From NCBI GenBank assembly GCA_002426015.1, contig DINS01000014.1, positions 59,371 through 123,370 of the forward strand: a stretch of 64,000 nt of DNA. Reading direction: 5' to 3'. The DNA is from Flavobacteriaceae bacterium UBA5534 (GTDB taxonomy: Bacteria; Bacteroidota; Bacteroidia; Flavobacteriales; Flavobacteriaceae). Below, one piece after another: positions 22,395 through 30,284 of the stretch. The notes beneath the pieces are model-generated. The model was not told where the DNA came from, searched no databases, and saw only the letters and a program-made list of their open reading frames with translations. Each line of letters opens with the position of its first letter. The stretch's first letter is position 1. Position numbers and translations under genes: made by a program.

Positions 22395-23915
22395 ATGAAA
22401 ACCATTGAAAATATAGAGTTAGAATATTTGACACTCGACGATTACCAAGAGTTAAAAGAAGCGATGATTGCTTCTTACGTTACAATGCCAGATTCTATTT
22501 GGAAAGAAAAACAAATCAAGACATTGATAGAAAAATTTCCAGAAGGTCAAGTCGTCATCAAAGTCAATAACCAAATAGCCGGTTGCGCACTGTCCATCAT
22601 CGTAGATTATGACCAATTTGAAGACAACCACACTTATAAAGACATCACTGGCAATTATACCTTTAGCACGCATACAAGTGATGGCGATGTCATCTATGGT
22701 ATCGATGTGTTTATCACACCAGAGTTTAGAGGCTTGCGTTTGGGACGACGCCTTTATGATTATCGAAAAGAGCTTTGCGAGCGTCTTAACTTACGTGGAT
22801 TAGCATTTGGTGGACGTATTCCTAACTATCACAAATATTCTGATACACTATCACCAAAAGAATACATCGATAAAGTACGTCGCAAAGAAATACACGATCC
22901 TGTATTAAACTTTCAGATTTCTAATGATTTTCATCCAGCTCGAATATTAAAAAACTATCTGGAAGGAGACAACGCTTCTGGAGAATATGCCGTGTTACTG
23001 GAATGGGACAACATTTACTACGAAAAGAAAAACAAGAAGGCATCAACAGTGAAAAAAATTGTACGTCTTGGATTGGTACAATGGCAAATGCGACCATATA
23101 AAGATTTGGACGATGTGATGCAACAAGCAGAGTTTTTCATCGATTCGGTATCTGGATACCGAAGTGATTTTGCGCTGTTTCCAGAGTTTTTCAATGCGCC
23201 ATTAATGGCCGAAAACAATCACTTGTCAACTCCAGAAGCGATAAGAGAACTTGCCAAGCATACGGCAGAAATCGTACAGCGATTTTCCAAATTGGCAATA
23301 TCATACAACATTAATATCATTACAGGCAGTATGCCAGAAATGGTCAACGAGCAGCTTCACAACGTCGGTTATTTATGCCGTCGAGACGGAACCACAGAGC
23401 GTTATGAAAAACTGCATATCACACCAGACGAAGCCAAAGTTTGGGGAATGGTTGGTGGCAATCAAATCAAAGCATTTGATACCGATTGTGGTAAAATAGG
23501 CATCCTTATTTGTTACGATTCTGAATTTCCAGAGTTGAGCCGTATTCTTGCCGATGAAGGTATGGACATTCTATTCGTTCCATTTTTGACAGATACGCAA
23601 AACGGGTTTTCTCGTGTACGCCATTGTGCACAAGCACGAGCCATCGAAAACGAATGCTATGTTGCTATTGCTGGAAGTGTCGGCAACTTACCAAAAGTCC
23701 ATAATATGGATATCCAATTTGCACAATCGATGGTGTTTACACCTTGCGATTTTGCGTTTCCAACAGATGGTGTCAAGGCAATGACCACTCAAAATACCGA
23801 AATGATTCTTATAGCTGATGTAGATATTGATTTGCTTCGCGAACTCAATCAGTTTGGAAGTGTTCGAAACTTAAAGGATAGACGTACCGATTTATTTGAA
23901 TTGCGAAAAAAATAA
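22395..23915 (+). CDS. GNAT acetyltransferase / carbon-nitrogen hydrolase fusion
   Basis: The 506-residue protein joins an N-terminal GNAT domain (about 5-205; acetyl-CoA loop RGLRLGRRL at 112-120) to a nitrilase-superfamily amidohydrolase (about 220-495). The hydrolase triad is complete: Glu264 in LFPEFF, Lys339 in YEKLHITPDE and Cys373 in LICYDSEFPE. Such fusions are widely conserved and resemble Bacillus YhcX. The substrate is unknown, though an amide made or cleaved by the two halves is a natural guess. The gene is monocistronic and converges with a VF530-type gene. Confidence 0.93.
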   Translation: MKTIENIELEYLTLDDYQELKEAMIASYVTMPDSIWKEKQIKTLIEKFPEGQVVIKVNNQIAGCALSIIVDYDQFEDNHTYKDITGNYTFSTHTSDGDVIYGIDVFITPEFRGLRLGRRLYDYRKELCERLNLRGLAFGGRIPNYHKYSDTLSPKEYIDKVRRKEIHDPVLNFQISNDFHPARILKNYLEGDNASGEYAVLLEWDNIYYEKKNKKASTVKKIVRLGLVQWQMRPYKDLDDVMQQAEFFIDSVSGYRSDFALFPEFFNAPLMAENNHLSTPEAIRELAKHTAEIVQRFSKLAISYNINIITGSMPEMVNEQLHNVGYLCRRDGTTERYEKLHITPDEAKVWGMVGGNQIKAFDTDCGKIGILICYDSEFPELSRILADEGMDILFVPFLTDTQNGFSRVRHCAQARAIENECYVAIAGSVGNLPKVHNMDIQFAQSMVFTPCDFAFPTDGVKAMTTQNTEMILIADVDIDLLRELNQFGSVRNLKDRRTDLFELRKK

Positions 23916-23936
23916 AAAACAAAGCCTGTATTAATT

Positions 23937-24164
23937 TTAGCCTTTTGTTTCTTTTATCATCTTTAAATACAAGTTTTCAACTTTAGTGCGGGCCCAAGGT
24001 GTTCGTCGCAAAAACTTCAAACTCGATTTTACAGATGGATTATCTGTAAAACAACGTATGTTAATTGTGTGTCCCAAATATTCCCAACCATAATGAGTTT
24101 CTAATTCGGTTACGATTTGCTCCAGCTTTATGCCATGCAGAGGGTTATTGGGTTGTGTTACCAT
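23937..24164 (-). CDS. VF530 family DNA-binding protein (DUF2132)
   Basis: The 75-residue protein matches the small VF530 family throughout: NNPLHGIKLEQIVTELETHYGWEYLG, CFTDNPSVKSSLKFLRRTPWAR, ENLYL. The family takes its name from a Vibrio fischeri protein and is described as DNA-binding; cellular role unknown. It lies four bases downstream of a small unknown gene and two genes after the helicase, all on the minus strand, so the three may be one operon. Confidence 0.9.
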   Translation of the reverse strand: MVTQPNNPLHGIKLEQIVTELETHYGWEYLGHTINIRCFTDNPSVKSSLKFLRRTPWARTKVENLYLKMIKETKG

Positions 24165-24168
24165 ACAG

Positions 24169-24384
24169 CTAAATTTGTGATACCAAAGCTTTTATTTTGG
24201 TCGCTTTTTCAAAATGGTCGAGTTTATGGGTTAGTATCCACCATTCGGCTGCTTCCATCAACAATTGAGGGTCTGTGTTTTTATTTTCAAAAAAAGCATA
24301 GAATGAAAGCCCAACATTGGATCCTTTCGCTTCAATTTTTTTATCACAAACGGTAATGATTTTATCTTTTAAGATTGCACGCAT
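24169..24384 (-). CDS. small conserved-looking protein, 71 residues, unknown
   Basis: I cannot name the family. The protein is acidic/basic mixed with Trp pairs (AAEWWILTHKLDHFEKA) in a probable C-terminal helix and a beta-like N-terminal half (ILKDKIITVCDKKIEAKG). There is no signal peptide or membrane segment. It is tightly packed between the helicase gene (five bases upstream) and the VF530 gene (four bases downstream), which supports it being real and co-transcribed. Confidence 0.75.
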   Translation of the reverse strand: MRAILKDKIITVCDKKIEAKGSNVGLSFYAFFENKNTDPQLLMEAAEWWILTHKLDHFEKATKIKALVSQI

Positions 24385-24389
24385 AACAA

Positions 24390-25679
24390 TTAATCTCTTC
24401 TGTTGTTAGAACGATTAGGTCGCTTATTTCTGTTATTTCTATCAGAATTTCCACTATTAGAACCTCCAGTATTTGAATTGGCACGTCTTTGATTTTGATT
24501 TCTTTGACGACCTTGTCCTTGTTTAATTGGTTCGGTTGAAGCATTTGGGTCGGGTTCAAAACCTTCGATAATCTCACTTGGAATACGTTCACCTACTAAC
24601 TTTTCGATATCGCGCAAAAATGATGTTTCATCAGCACTTACCAAAGAAACCGCTTCACCACTTGCTCCTGCTCTACCTGTTCTACCTATTCGATGCACAT
24701 AATCTTCAGAGATATTGGGTAATTCAAAATTAACCACATGTGGTAATAACGGAATATCCAATCCACGAGCTGCAATATCGGTCGCTACCAATACTCTGGT
24801 TGTTCCTTTTTTGAAACCGTCAAGTGCCTTGGTACGCGCACCTTGACTTTTATTGCCATGAATTGCCATTGCTGAAATGTTGCTGCTTATCAGTTTTTTG
24901 GTCAGTTTGTTTGCGCCATGCTTGGTACGTGTAAACACCAAAACTTGCTCCCAATTACCATCAGAAATCAACTTAACAAGCAAATCTGGCTTTAAGCCTT
25001 TTGCCACACGATACACCTTTTGGTCAATCGCATCAACCGTTGAATTTTCTGGAGTTGCTTCCACCAAAACTGGATGGTGCAAAATATCATTTGCCAATGC
25101 CTTGATGTCTTTAGAAAAAGTTGCCGAAAACAATAAGTTTTGGCGTTTTGCAGGCATGATACTCATTATTTTTTTTATGTCACGTAAAAAACCCATATCC
25201 AACATTCGGTCGGCTTCGTCCAATACTAAAATTTCAACGTTGGCCAAAGACAGCAATTTTTGATTGTGCAAATCGAGCAAGCGTCCTGGTGTCGCTATCA
25301 ACACGTCAACGCCATTACGTAAGGTAGCGACTTGTGGTTTTTGATTGACACCTCCAAAAATGACTGTGCTTCTAATATCCAAAAAGGTACTGTACTCTTT
25401 TACATTCTCGTACACTTGTGCCGCAAGTTCGCGAGTTGGTGTCAACACCAAAGCACGTACAGGACGATGCCTTAAGGTTGGTGCTTGTGATAATATTTGT
25501 AGCATTGGCAAGGTAAAACCAGCTGTTTTACCAGTTCCTGTTTGGGCAGACGCCAAAACATCTTTGCGTTCTAATATGAGTGGAATTGCTTTTTGTTGAA
25601 TTGGTGAAGGCGTAGTATAGCCTTGTTTACTGACAGCTTTAAGCAAAGCATCAGATAATCCTAATGAATTGAATGACAT
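24390..25679 (-). CDS. DEAD-box RNA helicase (RhlE-like)
   Basis: The 429-residue helicase has all core motifs: Q motif region (TTPSPIQQKAIP), Walker A AQTGTGKT at 45-52, PTRELA, TPGR, DEAD in LVLDEADRMLDMGF, SAT, and the second-domain motifs ARGLDIP and HRIGRTGRAG. After about residue 375 comes a low-complexity Asn/Arg/Gln-rich tail, typical of RhlE-type proteins where it binds RNA. It probably remodels structured RNA in ribosome assembly or mRNA decay, especially in the cold. A TATCTTTG box 57 bases upstream gives a 5' leader of about 50 bases. Confidence 0.95.
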   Translation of the reverse strand: MSFNSLGLSDALLKAVSKQGYTTPSPIQQKAIPLILERKDVLASAQTGTGKTAGFTLPMLQILSQAPTLRHRPVRALVLTPTRELAAQVYENVKEYSTFLDIRSTVIFGGVNQKPQVATLRNGVDVLIATPGRLLDLHNQKLLSLANVEILVLDEADRMLDMGFLRDIKKIMSIMPAKRQNLLFSATFSKDIKALANDILHHPVLVEATPENSTVDAIDQKVYRVAKGLKPDLLVKLISDGNWEQVLVFTRTKHGANKLTKKLISSNISAMAIHGNKSQGARTKALDGFKKGTTRVLVATDIAARGLDIPLLPHVVNFELPNISEDYVHRIGRTGRAGASGEAVSLVSADETSFLRDIEKLVGERIPSEIIEGFEPDPNASTEPIKQGQGRQRNQNQRRANSNTGGSNSGNSDRNNRNKRPNRSNNRRD

Positions 25680-25735
25680 ATAATGTGTTTATGAAGCAAA
25701 CACTATTTAATTTAGGTCACTCCTTTAAATTTCAG

Positions 25736-25743
25736 CAAAGATA
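25736..25743 (-). promoter_or_regulatory. -7 box for helicase operon
   Basis: On the minus strand TATCTTTG matches TAnnTTTG exactly; transcription should start near 25730. No good -33 TTTG was noted. Confidence 0.6.
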
Positions 25744-25891
25744 CGTCTTATTTATTTGGTGACACTTCATTAGTTGATTTTGTCAGTAAAAAAGACGAAC
25801 TTCGTTTAACGTTGAATAAAAATCATTAAAACGGATTCATATATTAAGCTGTGTATAAGTTGAACTCACTCAAATCTAACCAACTGATTTA

Positions 25892-26236
25892 ATGAAAAGC
25901 GAATCAATATTTTTACGAAATCAACCAAAATTGCAATTCATATTTAACGAAAAGAGCTTTGAAATAATTAATGATGCTAACAAAAATGACAACGGAAATT
26001 ATTCGTACGAATTACTGAATTCTGTTGAATTAAAAAAAGAGAGAACTAATTGGCTAATTTCTATTTTAAGTATTCTAATTGACTTTTTCACAGCGAGCGG
26101 AAATGGAGATTTTTATAGAGAAAAAAAGCAATTAGATATAAAGCACAAAAAAAAGCATTTGACAATAGTTTTACGCGAATCGGATTTAATTCAAGCGGAA
26201 TTAATTACTCAAAAACTAAAAAAAGAACTAAATTAA
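25892..26236 (+). CDS. hypothetical protein, 114 residues
   Basis: I do not recognise this protein. It begins with a beta-rich stretch (FIFNEKSFEIIND), continues with ELLNSVELKKERTNW, has one short hydrophobic segment (about residues 54-68, LISILSILIDFF) and ends in a charged part (KKKHLTIVLRESDLIQAELITQKLKKEL). The strand-strand-hydrophobic-strand-helix pattern could be a small PH-like domain, but that is a guess. It has no signal peptide. It lies 32 bases upstream of the DJ-1-like lipoprotein gene in the same direction. Confidence 0.65.
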   Translation: MKSESIFLRNQPKLQFIFNEKSFEIINDANKNDNGNYSYELLNSVELKKERTNWLISILSILIDFFTASGNGDFYREKKQLDIKHKKKHLTIVLRESDLIQAELITQKLKKELN

Positions 26237-26268
26237 AAAACAAGTCTTTTTAGACTAATTATAAAAAA

Positions 26269-27021
26269 ATGAAGACTTTTAAAATTATAACACTATTGAT
26301 TTTTGCAACTATTATGAGCAGTTGCAATACCGATAAGTCTAACACCAAAACTAAAGGAGAAGACCAAAAAGACATTAAATCTGACACGCTAACAAAACAC
26401 CTTAAACCGTTCAATCCAGAATTGCCGACCATTGGACTTTTGATGTACAATGGCGTTTTACAGAGCGAAGTCATAGCCACATCAGATGTATTCGCAAAAC
26501 CAACTGAAGATGGAAAACAACTCTTTAATGTCATAACGTTTGCCGAAACTGAATATCCTATAACAACGGAAGAAGGAATGCATTTCGTTCCCGATTATAC
26601 TTTTGAGAACTGTCCGAAATTAACAGCTTTATTTGTGCCAAGTGCTTATGACATGTATGCCCAAGTACATAACGACAAACTTGTGGATTTTATACGAGAA
26701 AAAAATAAAGAAACAAAATACACTGTGAGCAACTGCGCAGGAGCGCAATTGATTGGAGCATCTGGCATTGCAGATGGTCATAAAATAGTTACCTGGATTG
26801 GAGGTGGCAAACAATTACAAAAAGACTATCCGAATTTAAAAGTACAAAACGATAGTTTGGTCACTTTTGTGGAAGATGGAAAATTCAGTTCTTCTAATGG
26901 AAATCTGGCAAGTTATATCTCGGCACTCAATTTAGTTGAAAAAATGACGAGTCCAGAGCACAGGAAGTTTGTTGAGTCATATCTGTACCTCGACCGACTT
27001 CAAAATTGGAATTTGAAATAA
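26269..27021 (+). CDS. DJ-1/PfpI family lipoprotein
   Basis: The 250-residue protein has a lipobox ending at Cys19 (IMSSC), a charged linker to about residue 45 and a DJ-1/PfpI glutamine-amidotransferase-like domain. The nucleophile elbow reads SNCAGAQLIGASGIADG, with the conserved cysteine in the expected place, and TIGLLMYNGVLQSE forms the first strand. Most DJ-1/PfpI relatives are cytosolic; a lipid-anchored envelope form is less common. Possible roles include glyoxalase, isocyanide hydratase-like or chaperone activity; nothing here decides. It converges with the glycosylase-fold gene across five bases. Confidence 0.85.
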   Translation: MKTFKIITLLIFATIMSSCNTDKSNTKTKGEDQKDIKSDTLTKHLKPFNPELPTIGLLMYNGVLQSEVIATSDVFAKPTEDGKQLFNVITFAETEYPITTEEGMHFVPDYTFENCPKLTALFVPSAYDMYAQVHNDKLVDFIREKNKETKYTVSNCAGAQLIGASGIADGHKIVTWIGGGKQLQKDYPNLKVQNDSLVTFVEDGKFSSSNGNLASYISALNLVEKMTSPEHRKFVESYLYLDRLQNWNLK

Positions 27022-27026
27022 AACCG

Positions 27027-27752
27027 CTATAAAAACTCTCGATACTGCATCACTCTAAAATCGAAGGTGTTGAAGTCTTTGTTTTTGGCTTTTAGCTGTT
27101 GATATAATGGCAATCTGCTAATGGAAATATTGGCTGCTCCAGAGCCAGAGGTTAATGAAACGGTTTTGATGGTTCTTTTGTCATTTCGAAATGAACGCAG
27201 TGATTGAGAAATCTCACTCGAATGTGGTTCCTCATTATCCTTCGTAACGACCTTGAGTTCAAACTCGTGAATTCGCGGTACTTCATTTGAAATAACGTTC
27301 AACTTCAACCCATATTCTTTTATATGTCGTCTAAAAAAATATTCTGGTCCGTTTTTACTATTGCCTCCTGTAAACAATAATGTATCAATGTTTGGATACT
27401 TTTGCAAATAACCAATGATATCTCGAAGTACAATGTTTTGCATTCCCAAATCGGAAGCATCCATTTTATCACGTTCGGCACTTTCAACAATATCACAAAC
27501 ACCTATTTTATGCTCCATGAGAAATTGCTTTCGCTCATCAATCGCTTCTTGCGAATTGTCATATCGCAAATTGAGAGCATGAATTTTATCAATAAACAAC
27601 CAAAGTGAGTTGTAATAACTTCCGTAGCAAAAATCGACATCTTTTTCTAACAAATCACCAGTTGAAAATCGAGGTGGTGGCAAGGTGCCAACAATCAACT
27701 TCTTGGTATCTTCTTGTATAAAAGGCGCATATGGATGTTGGTGTTTGAACAC
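27027..27752 (-). CDS. uracil-DNA glycosylase-fold protein with in-frame repeat insert
   Basis: The 241-residue protein resembles the MUG/uracil-DNA glycosylase superfamily: KLIVGTLPPPRF in the first active-site loop, FCYGSYYNSLW, GVCDIVESAERDKMDASD, and a second loop SLTSGSGAANIS. It may remove damaged bases, but members of this sub-branch are uncharacterised. Residues about 167-192 (including EISQSLRSFRNDK) interrupt the strand-turn before TIKTVSL. They correspond to a dispersed palindromic repeat in the DNA, so the gene seems to have taken up an in-frame insert of about 25 residues. The frame stays open, so a modified but intact protein is likely. Confidence 0.75.
   Translation of the reverse strand: MFKHQHPYAPFIQEDTKKLIVGTLPPPRFSTGDLLEKDVDFCYGSYYNSLWLFIDKIHALNLRYDNSQEAIDERKQFLMEHKIGVCDIVESAERDKMDASDLGMQNIVLRDIIGYLQKYPNIDTLLFTGGNSKNGPEYFFRRHIKEYGLKLNVISNEVPRIHEFELKVVTKDNEEPHSSEISQSLRSFRNDKRTIKTVSLTSGSGAANISISRLPLYQQLKAKNKDFNTFDFRVMQYREFL
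27177..27215 (-). repeat. palindromic repeat within glycosylase-fold gene
   Basis: On the minus strand it begins GAGATTTCTCAATCACTGCG and ends AAATGACAAA. Its ends match the intergenic repeats at 32013 and 41540 (GAGATT...ATGACAA). It encodes EISQSLRSFRNDK in the host frame. A further possible repeat-derived part extends to about 27251. Confidence 0.6.
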
Positions 27753-27819
27753 TGTTTTTCTTGTATATTCTATTAAAAATTTGTAATTTATGTTCTACAA
27801 AATTAAGTCTAATTAATAA

Positions 27820-27846
27820 GAGTTTCTCACCTTCGTGGGAAAGAAA
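27820..27846 (+). repeat. short palindromic repeat before bTHX gene
   Basis: GAG then TTTCTCAC-CTTC-GTGGGAAA form an 8-base-pair stem (one T-G pair) with a 4-base loop. It ends 11 bases before the bTHX start codon and shares layout with the copies at 30959, 32013 and 41540. Confidence 0.55.
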
Positions 27847-27857
27847 AATAAATTTTC

Positions 27858-27989
27858 ATGGGAAAAGGAGATAAAAAATCGAGACGTGGTAAAATTCATC
27901 GAGGCACTTATGGTGTACGTCGCCCAAAAATCAAAAAACGTCCAACAACTTTAGAAAAAATAAGTATTGATAAAAAATCGAAACCTTAA
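27858..27989 (+). CDS. 30S ribosomal protein bTHX
   Basis: A 43-residue frame starting MGKGDKKSRRGKIHRGTYG is the small ribosomal protein THX, first known from Thermus and encoded in most Bacteroidota. It is extremely basic (Lys/Arg about 40%) and stabilises the head of the small subunit. The GKGDKKSRRGK signature and the Gly-Thr-Tyr-Gly motif are diagnostic. Its stop overlaps the stop of the convergent membrane-protein gene by four bases. The short palindromic repeat just before its start may affect its expression. Confidence 0.9.
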   Translation: MGKGDKKSRRGKIHRGTYGVRRPKIKKRPTTLEKISIDKKSKP

Positions 27990-28324
27990 ACTTTGAAGTA
28001 ATTGCCTAATTTTTTACCAACGATATAGGCACCAAAAATTGCTAGAATCACAATGGCAATATTAAAAAACACATATAAGGTGTAAAATAACACATCATCT
28101 TGTGAATTAATGCAATAGGTAGAAGTCAGACAGGTTTTTAAGGTATCGTCATTTATTTGAATCAACAAAAAACTGAATAATAATAAAACCAATACGACTA
28201 CCAAAACATAGGTTAGTGTTTTGTTTTTTGGTTTTTTACCAGTTGGTTTAAAAGCATTTCGTTCTTTATCACTACGCTTGTTATCTTGTAAAGACCAAAT
28301 CGTTTTCTTGGGAGAGTCGCTCAT
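27986..28324 (-). CDS. two-helix membrane protein, unknown
   Basis: The 112-residue protein has a charged N-terminal cytosolic part (SDSPKKTIWSLQDNKRSDKE) and two hydrophobic segments (roughly residues 38-56 and 78-100) separated by a loop with two cysteines (TCLTSTYC) that could form a disulfide. I chose the start at 28322-28324 (MSDSPKK); an upstream in-frame ATG at 28348 is possible. Its 5' end overlaps the 3' end of yaaA by 44 bases, so the two are translationally linked. The family is unknown to me. Confidence 0.7.
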   Translation of the reverse strand: MSDSPKKTIWSLQDNKRSDKERNAFKPTGKKPKNKTLTYVLVVVLVLLLFSFLLIQINDDTLKTCLTSTYCINSQDDVLFYTLYVFFNIAIVILAIFGAYIVGKKLGNYFKV

Positions 28325-29039
28325 CGTATCTGTAATTTTCGTAATCAAACCCTTTTATGTCGTCCAAGGTTTTGGCATTTGAATCGATAATATATCGAGT
28401 CATATATCCTCTGGCAAGCTTGGCAAAGGTCATAATGGTTTTGTATTCACCGTTTTTAAAGTCCTTAAAATTAGCAGTAACCACAGGAACTTTTAATGCC
28501 TTTGTATCTATAGCTTTAAAATATTCGTTACTTGCCAAATTGAGAAACAGTTCACCATCTTCCAACTCTTCATTCAAAGCATTTACAATTGGTTTTTTCC
28601 AAAACTCGTATAGGTTTTTATGCTTTCCAACTGGGAATTTTGTACCCATTTCCAAACGATAGGGCTGTATTAAATCCAACGGCTTAAGCAAACCATACAA
28701 TCCTGAAAGAATGCGCACCTTATCTTGAAGCTGCTCTATCTTATCTATAGAAATTGTGTAAGCATCCAAACCTCTATAGACGTCACCACTAAAAGCATAA
28801 ATAGCTGGTCGTGCATTGTCTTTTGTAAATGGTAGCTTCCACTCTTGATTGCGATCATAGTTCAACTGCCCCAAAGCATCCGAAATGCTCATCAACTTAG
28901 ATAAACTTTTTGCAGATTTCTTTTTAAGTAATTTATTGATACGTTCAGACTCTGATAAAAACGAAGCTTCAGAGGTTTTGGCAGTTGGTAATTTACTTTC
29001 AAAATCGAGGGATTTTGCTGGAGATAATACTAATTTCAT
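28281..29039 (-). CDS. yaaA: peroxide stress protein YaaA (DUF328)
   Basis: The 252-residue protein is a clear YaaA/UPF0246 member: KLVLSPAKSLDFES at the start, AIYAFSGDVYRGLDA in the middle, and FAKLARGYMTRYIIDSNA near the end. In Escherichia coli YaaA limits intracellular iron and DNA damage during peroxide stress and has a DNA-binding helix-hairpin-helix fold. Length is standard. The promoter box lies 20 bases upstream, and the gene overlaps a small membrane-protein gene downstream. Confidence 0.95.
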   Translation of the reverse strand: MKLVLSPAKSLDFESKLPTAKTSEASFLSESERINKLLKKKSAKSLSKLMSISDALGQLNYDRNQEWKLPFTKDNARPAIYAFSGDVYRGLDAYTISIDKIEQLQDKVRILSGLYGLLKPLDLIQPYRLEMGTKFPVGKHKNLYEFWKKPIVNALNEELEDGELFLNLASNEYFKAIDTKALKVPVVTANFKDFKNGEYKTIMTFAKLARGYMTRYIIDSNAKTLDDIKGFDYENYRYDERLSQENDLVFTR

Positions 29040-29058
29040 AGTTTGTAATTTTCTATTT

Positions 29059-29066
29059 CAAAGTTA
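29059..29066 (-). promoter_or_regulatory. -7 box for yaaA
   Basis: TAACTTTG on the minus strand matches TAnnTTTG; a TTTC lies 19 bases upstream of it as an imperfect -33. Transcription should start near 29052, giving a leader of about 13 bases. Confidence 0.65.
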
Positions 29067-29122
29067 CAATTACCTACGATAAAATGAAAGGTGAAGCTTT
29101 TATATTTTTATGAATTTATTTG

Positions 29123-29226
29123 CGTTAGCGATTGCAGTGGCATCCTTTTTAGTGCAGAACAAGAGCACTAAAAAGATACAACGAAAAGCGCGACACTTTA
29201 TAGCTTTAGCAAAAAAGTGGAACGCC
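29123..29226 (+). ncRNA. structured repeat element, copy 2 (possible Flavo-1-like RNA)
   Basis: Conserved blocks CGTTAGCGATT, GGCATCC, GAAAAGCGCGAC and GGAACGCC match copy 1 at 2200-2274. The first stem is longer here: TTTTTAGTGC pairs with GCACTAAAAA, extended by ATC/GAT with the same single bulged C as copy 1. The second stem CACTT/AAGTG also differs in sequence from copy 1 but pairs. It ends exactly at the stop of the pseudouridine synthase gene. On the plus strand a TTTATTTG precedes it, a weak -7 box. The strand is assigned from the copy upstream of the tmRNA. Confidence 0.6.
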
Positions 29227-30276
29227 CTAATCACCAAATTCCATATCTTGATGCTTGGCATAGTGGCGCCATTTCTCGATACAGTCTTGCATGTCTTGAG
29301 GAATCTCTGAATCGAAACTCAAAAACTTACCTGTTTTTGGGTGCACAAACCCCAAGGTTTTGGCGTGCAGTGCTTGTCGTGGCAATATCTTGAAACAATT
29401 TTCTACGAACTGTTTGTACTTGGTAAAGGTGGTGCCTTTTAGGATTTTTTCGCCTCCATAACGTTCGTCATTAAAAAGTGTGTGACCTATGTGTTTCATG
29501 TGTACACGTATTTGGTGCGTGCGGCCTGTTTCCAACTTACAAGATACCAAGGTGACATAACCCAAACGCTCCATGACCTTGTAATGTGTCACTGCTGGCT
29601 TGCCTTTGTCTTCATCATCGCCAAAGAATACCGTGTTTTGAAGTCTGTTTTTTGGATGGCGACCAATGTGGCCTTCAACGGTACCTTCGTCTTCTTCCAT
29701 ATTTCCCCAAACTAGGGCAACATACTCACGCTCACTGGTTTTATTGAAAAACTGTTTGGATAAATGCACCATGGCTTCTTCGGTTTTGGCAACAACCAAC
29801 AGTCCGCTTGTATCTTTATCGATACGATGCACCAGTCCTGGTCGATTGCTCGAATTGTTTGGTAAATTATCAAAATGATAGGTCAAAGCGTTGATTAACG
29901 TCCCTGAATAATTACCGTGTCCTGGATGCACGACCATGCCTGGCTCTTTATTGATGACCAATAATTCGTCATCTTCATAAACGATATCTAAAGGAATGTT
30001 CTCTGGTGTAAGCAGGTATTCGTAAGGTGGATGCTCAAAAAGGACACGTATTTTATCGAATGGCTTTACTTTGTAATTAGATTTTACTGGCACATCGTTG
30101 ACATAAATACTTCCATTTTTTGCGGCTGCCTGAATTTTATTACGCGTTGCGTTTTCTATAAAATTCATCAAATATTTATCGATACGTAATGGTGTTTGCC
30201 CTTTGTCAGCAGTAAAAGCGTAATGCTCGTACAACTCATCATCAGTGTCGTCAATAGAATTGGTCTCGTCTGTCAT
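29227..30276 (-). CDS. RluA/RluD family pseudouridine synthase
   Basis: The 349-residue enzyme has an N-terminal S4 RNA-binding domain (about 27-90, RIDKYLMNF and GSIYVNDVPVK) and a pseudouridine synthase domain. The catalytic Asp153 lies in GLVHRIDKDTSGLLVVAKT, followed by GRTHQIRVH. An acidic N-terminal extension of about 20 residues is usual in Bacteroidota. The best functional guess is 23S rRNA pseudouridylation as in RluD. It lies nine bases after the PASTA gene on the same strand, an operon conserved near ddl and coaD in this phylum. Confidence 0.93.
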   Translation of the reverse strand: MTDETNSIDDTDDELYEHYAFTADKGQTPLRIDKYLMNFIENATRNKIQAAAKNGSIYVNDVPVKSNYKVKPFDKIRVLFEHPPYEYLLTPENIPLDIVYEDDELLVINKEPGMVVHPGHGNYSGTLINALTYHFDNLPNNSSNRPGLVHRIDKDTSGLLVVAKTEEAMVHLSKQFFNKTSEREYVALVWGNMEEDEGTVEGHIGRHPKNRLQNTVFFGDDEDKGKPAVTHYKVMERLGYVTLVSCKLETGRTHQIRVHMKHIGHTLFNDERYGGEKILKGTTFTKYKQFVENCFKILPRQALHAKTLGFVHPKTGKFLSFDSEIPQDMQDCIEKWRHYAKHQDMEFGD

Positions 30277-30284
30277 CTTGGATT

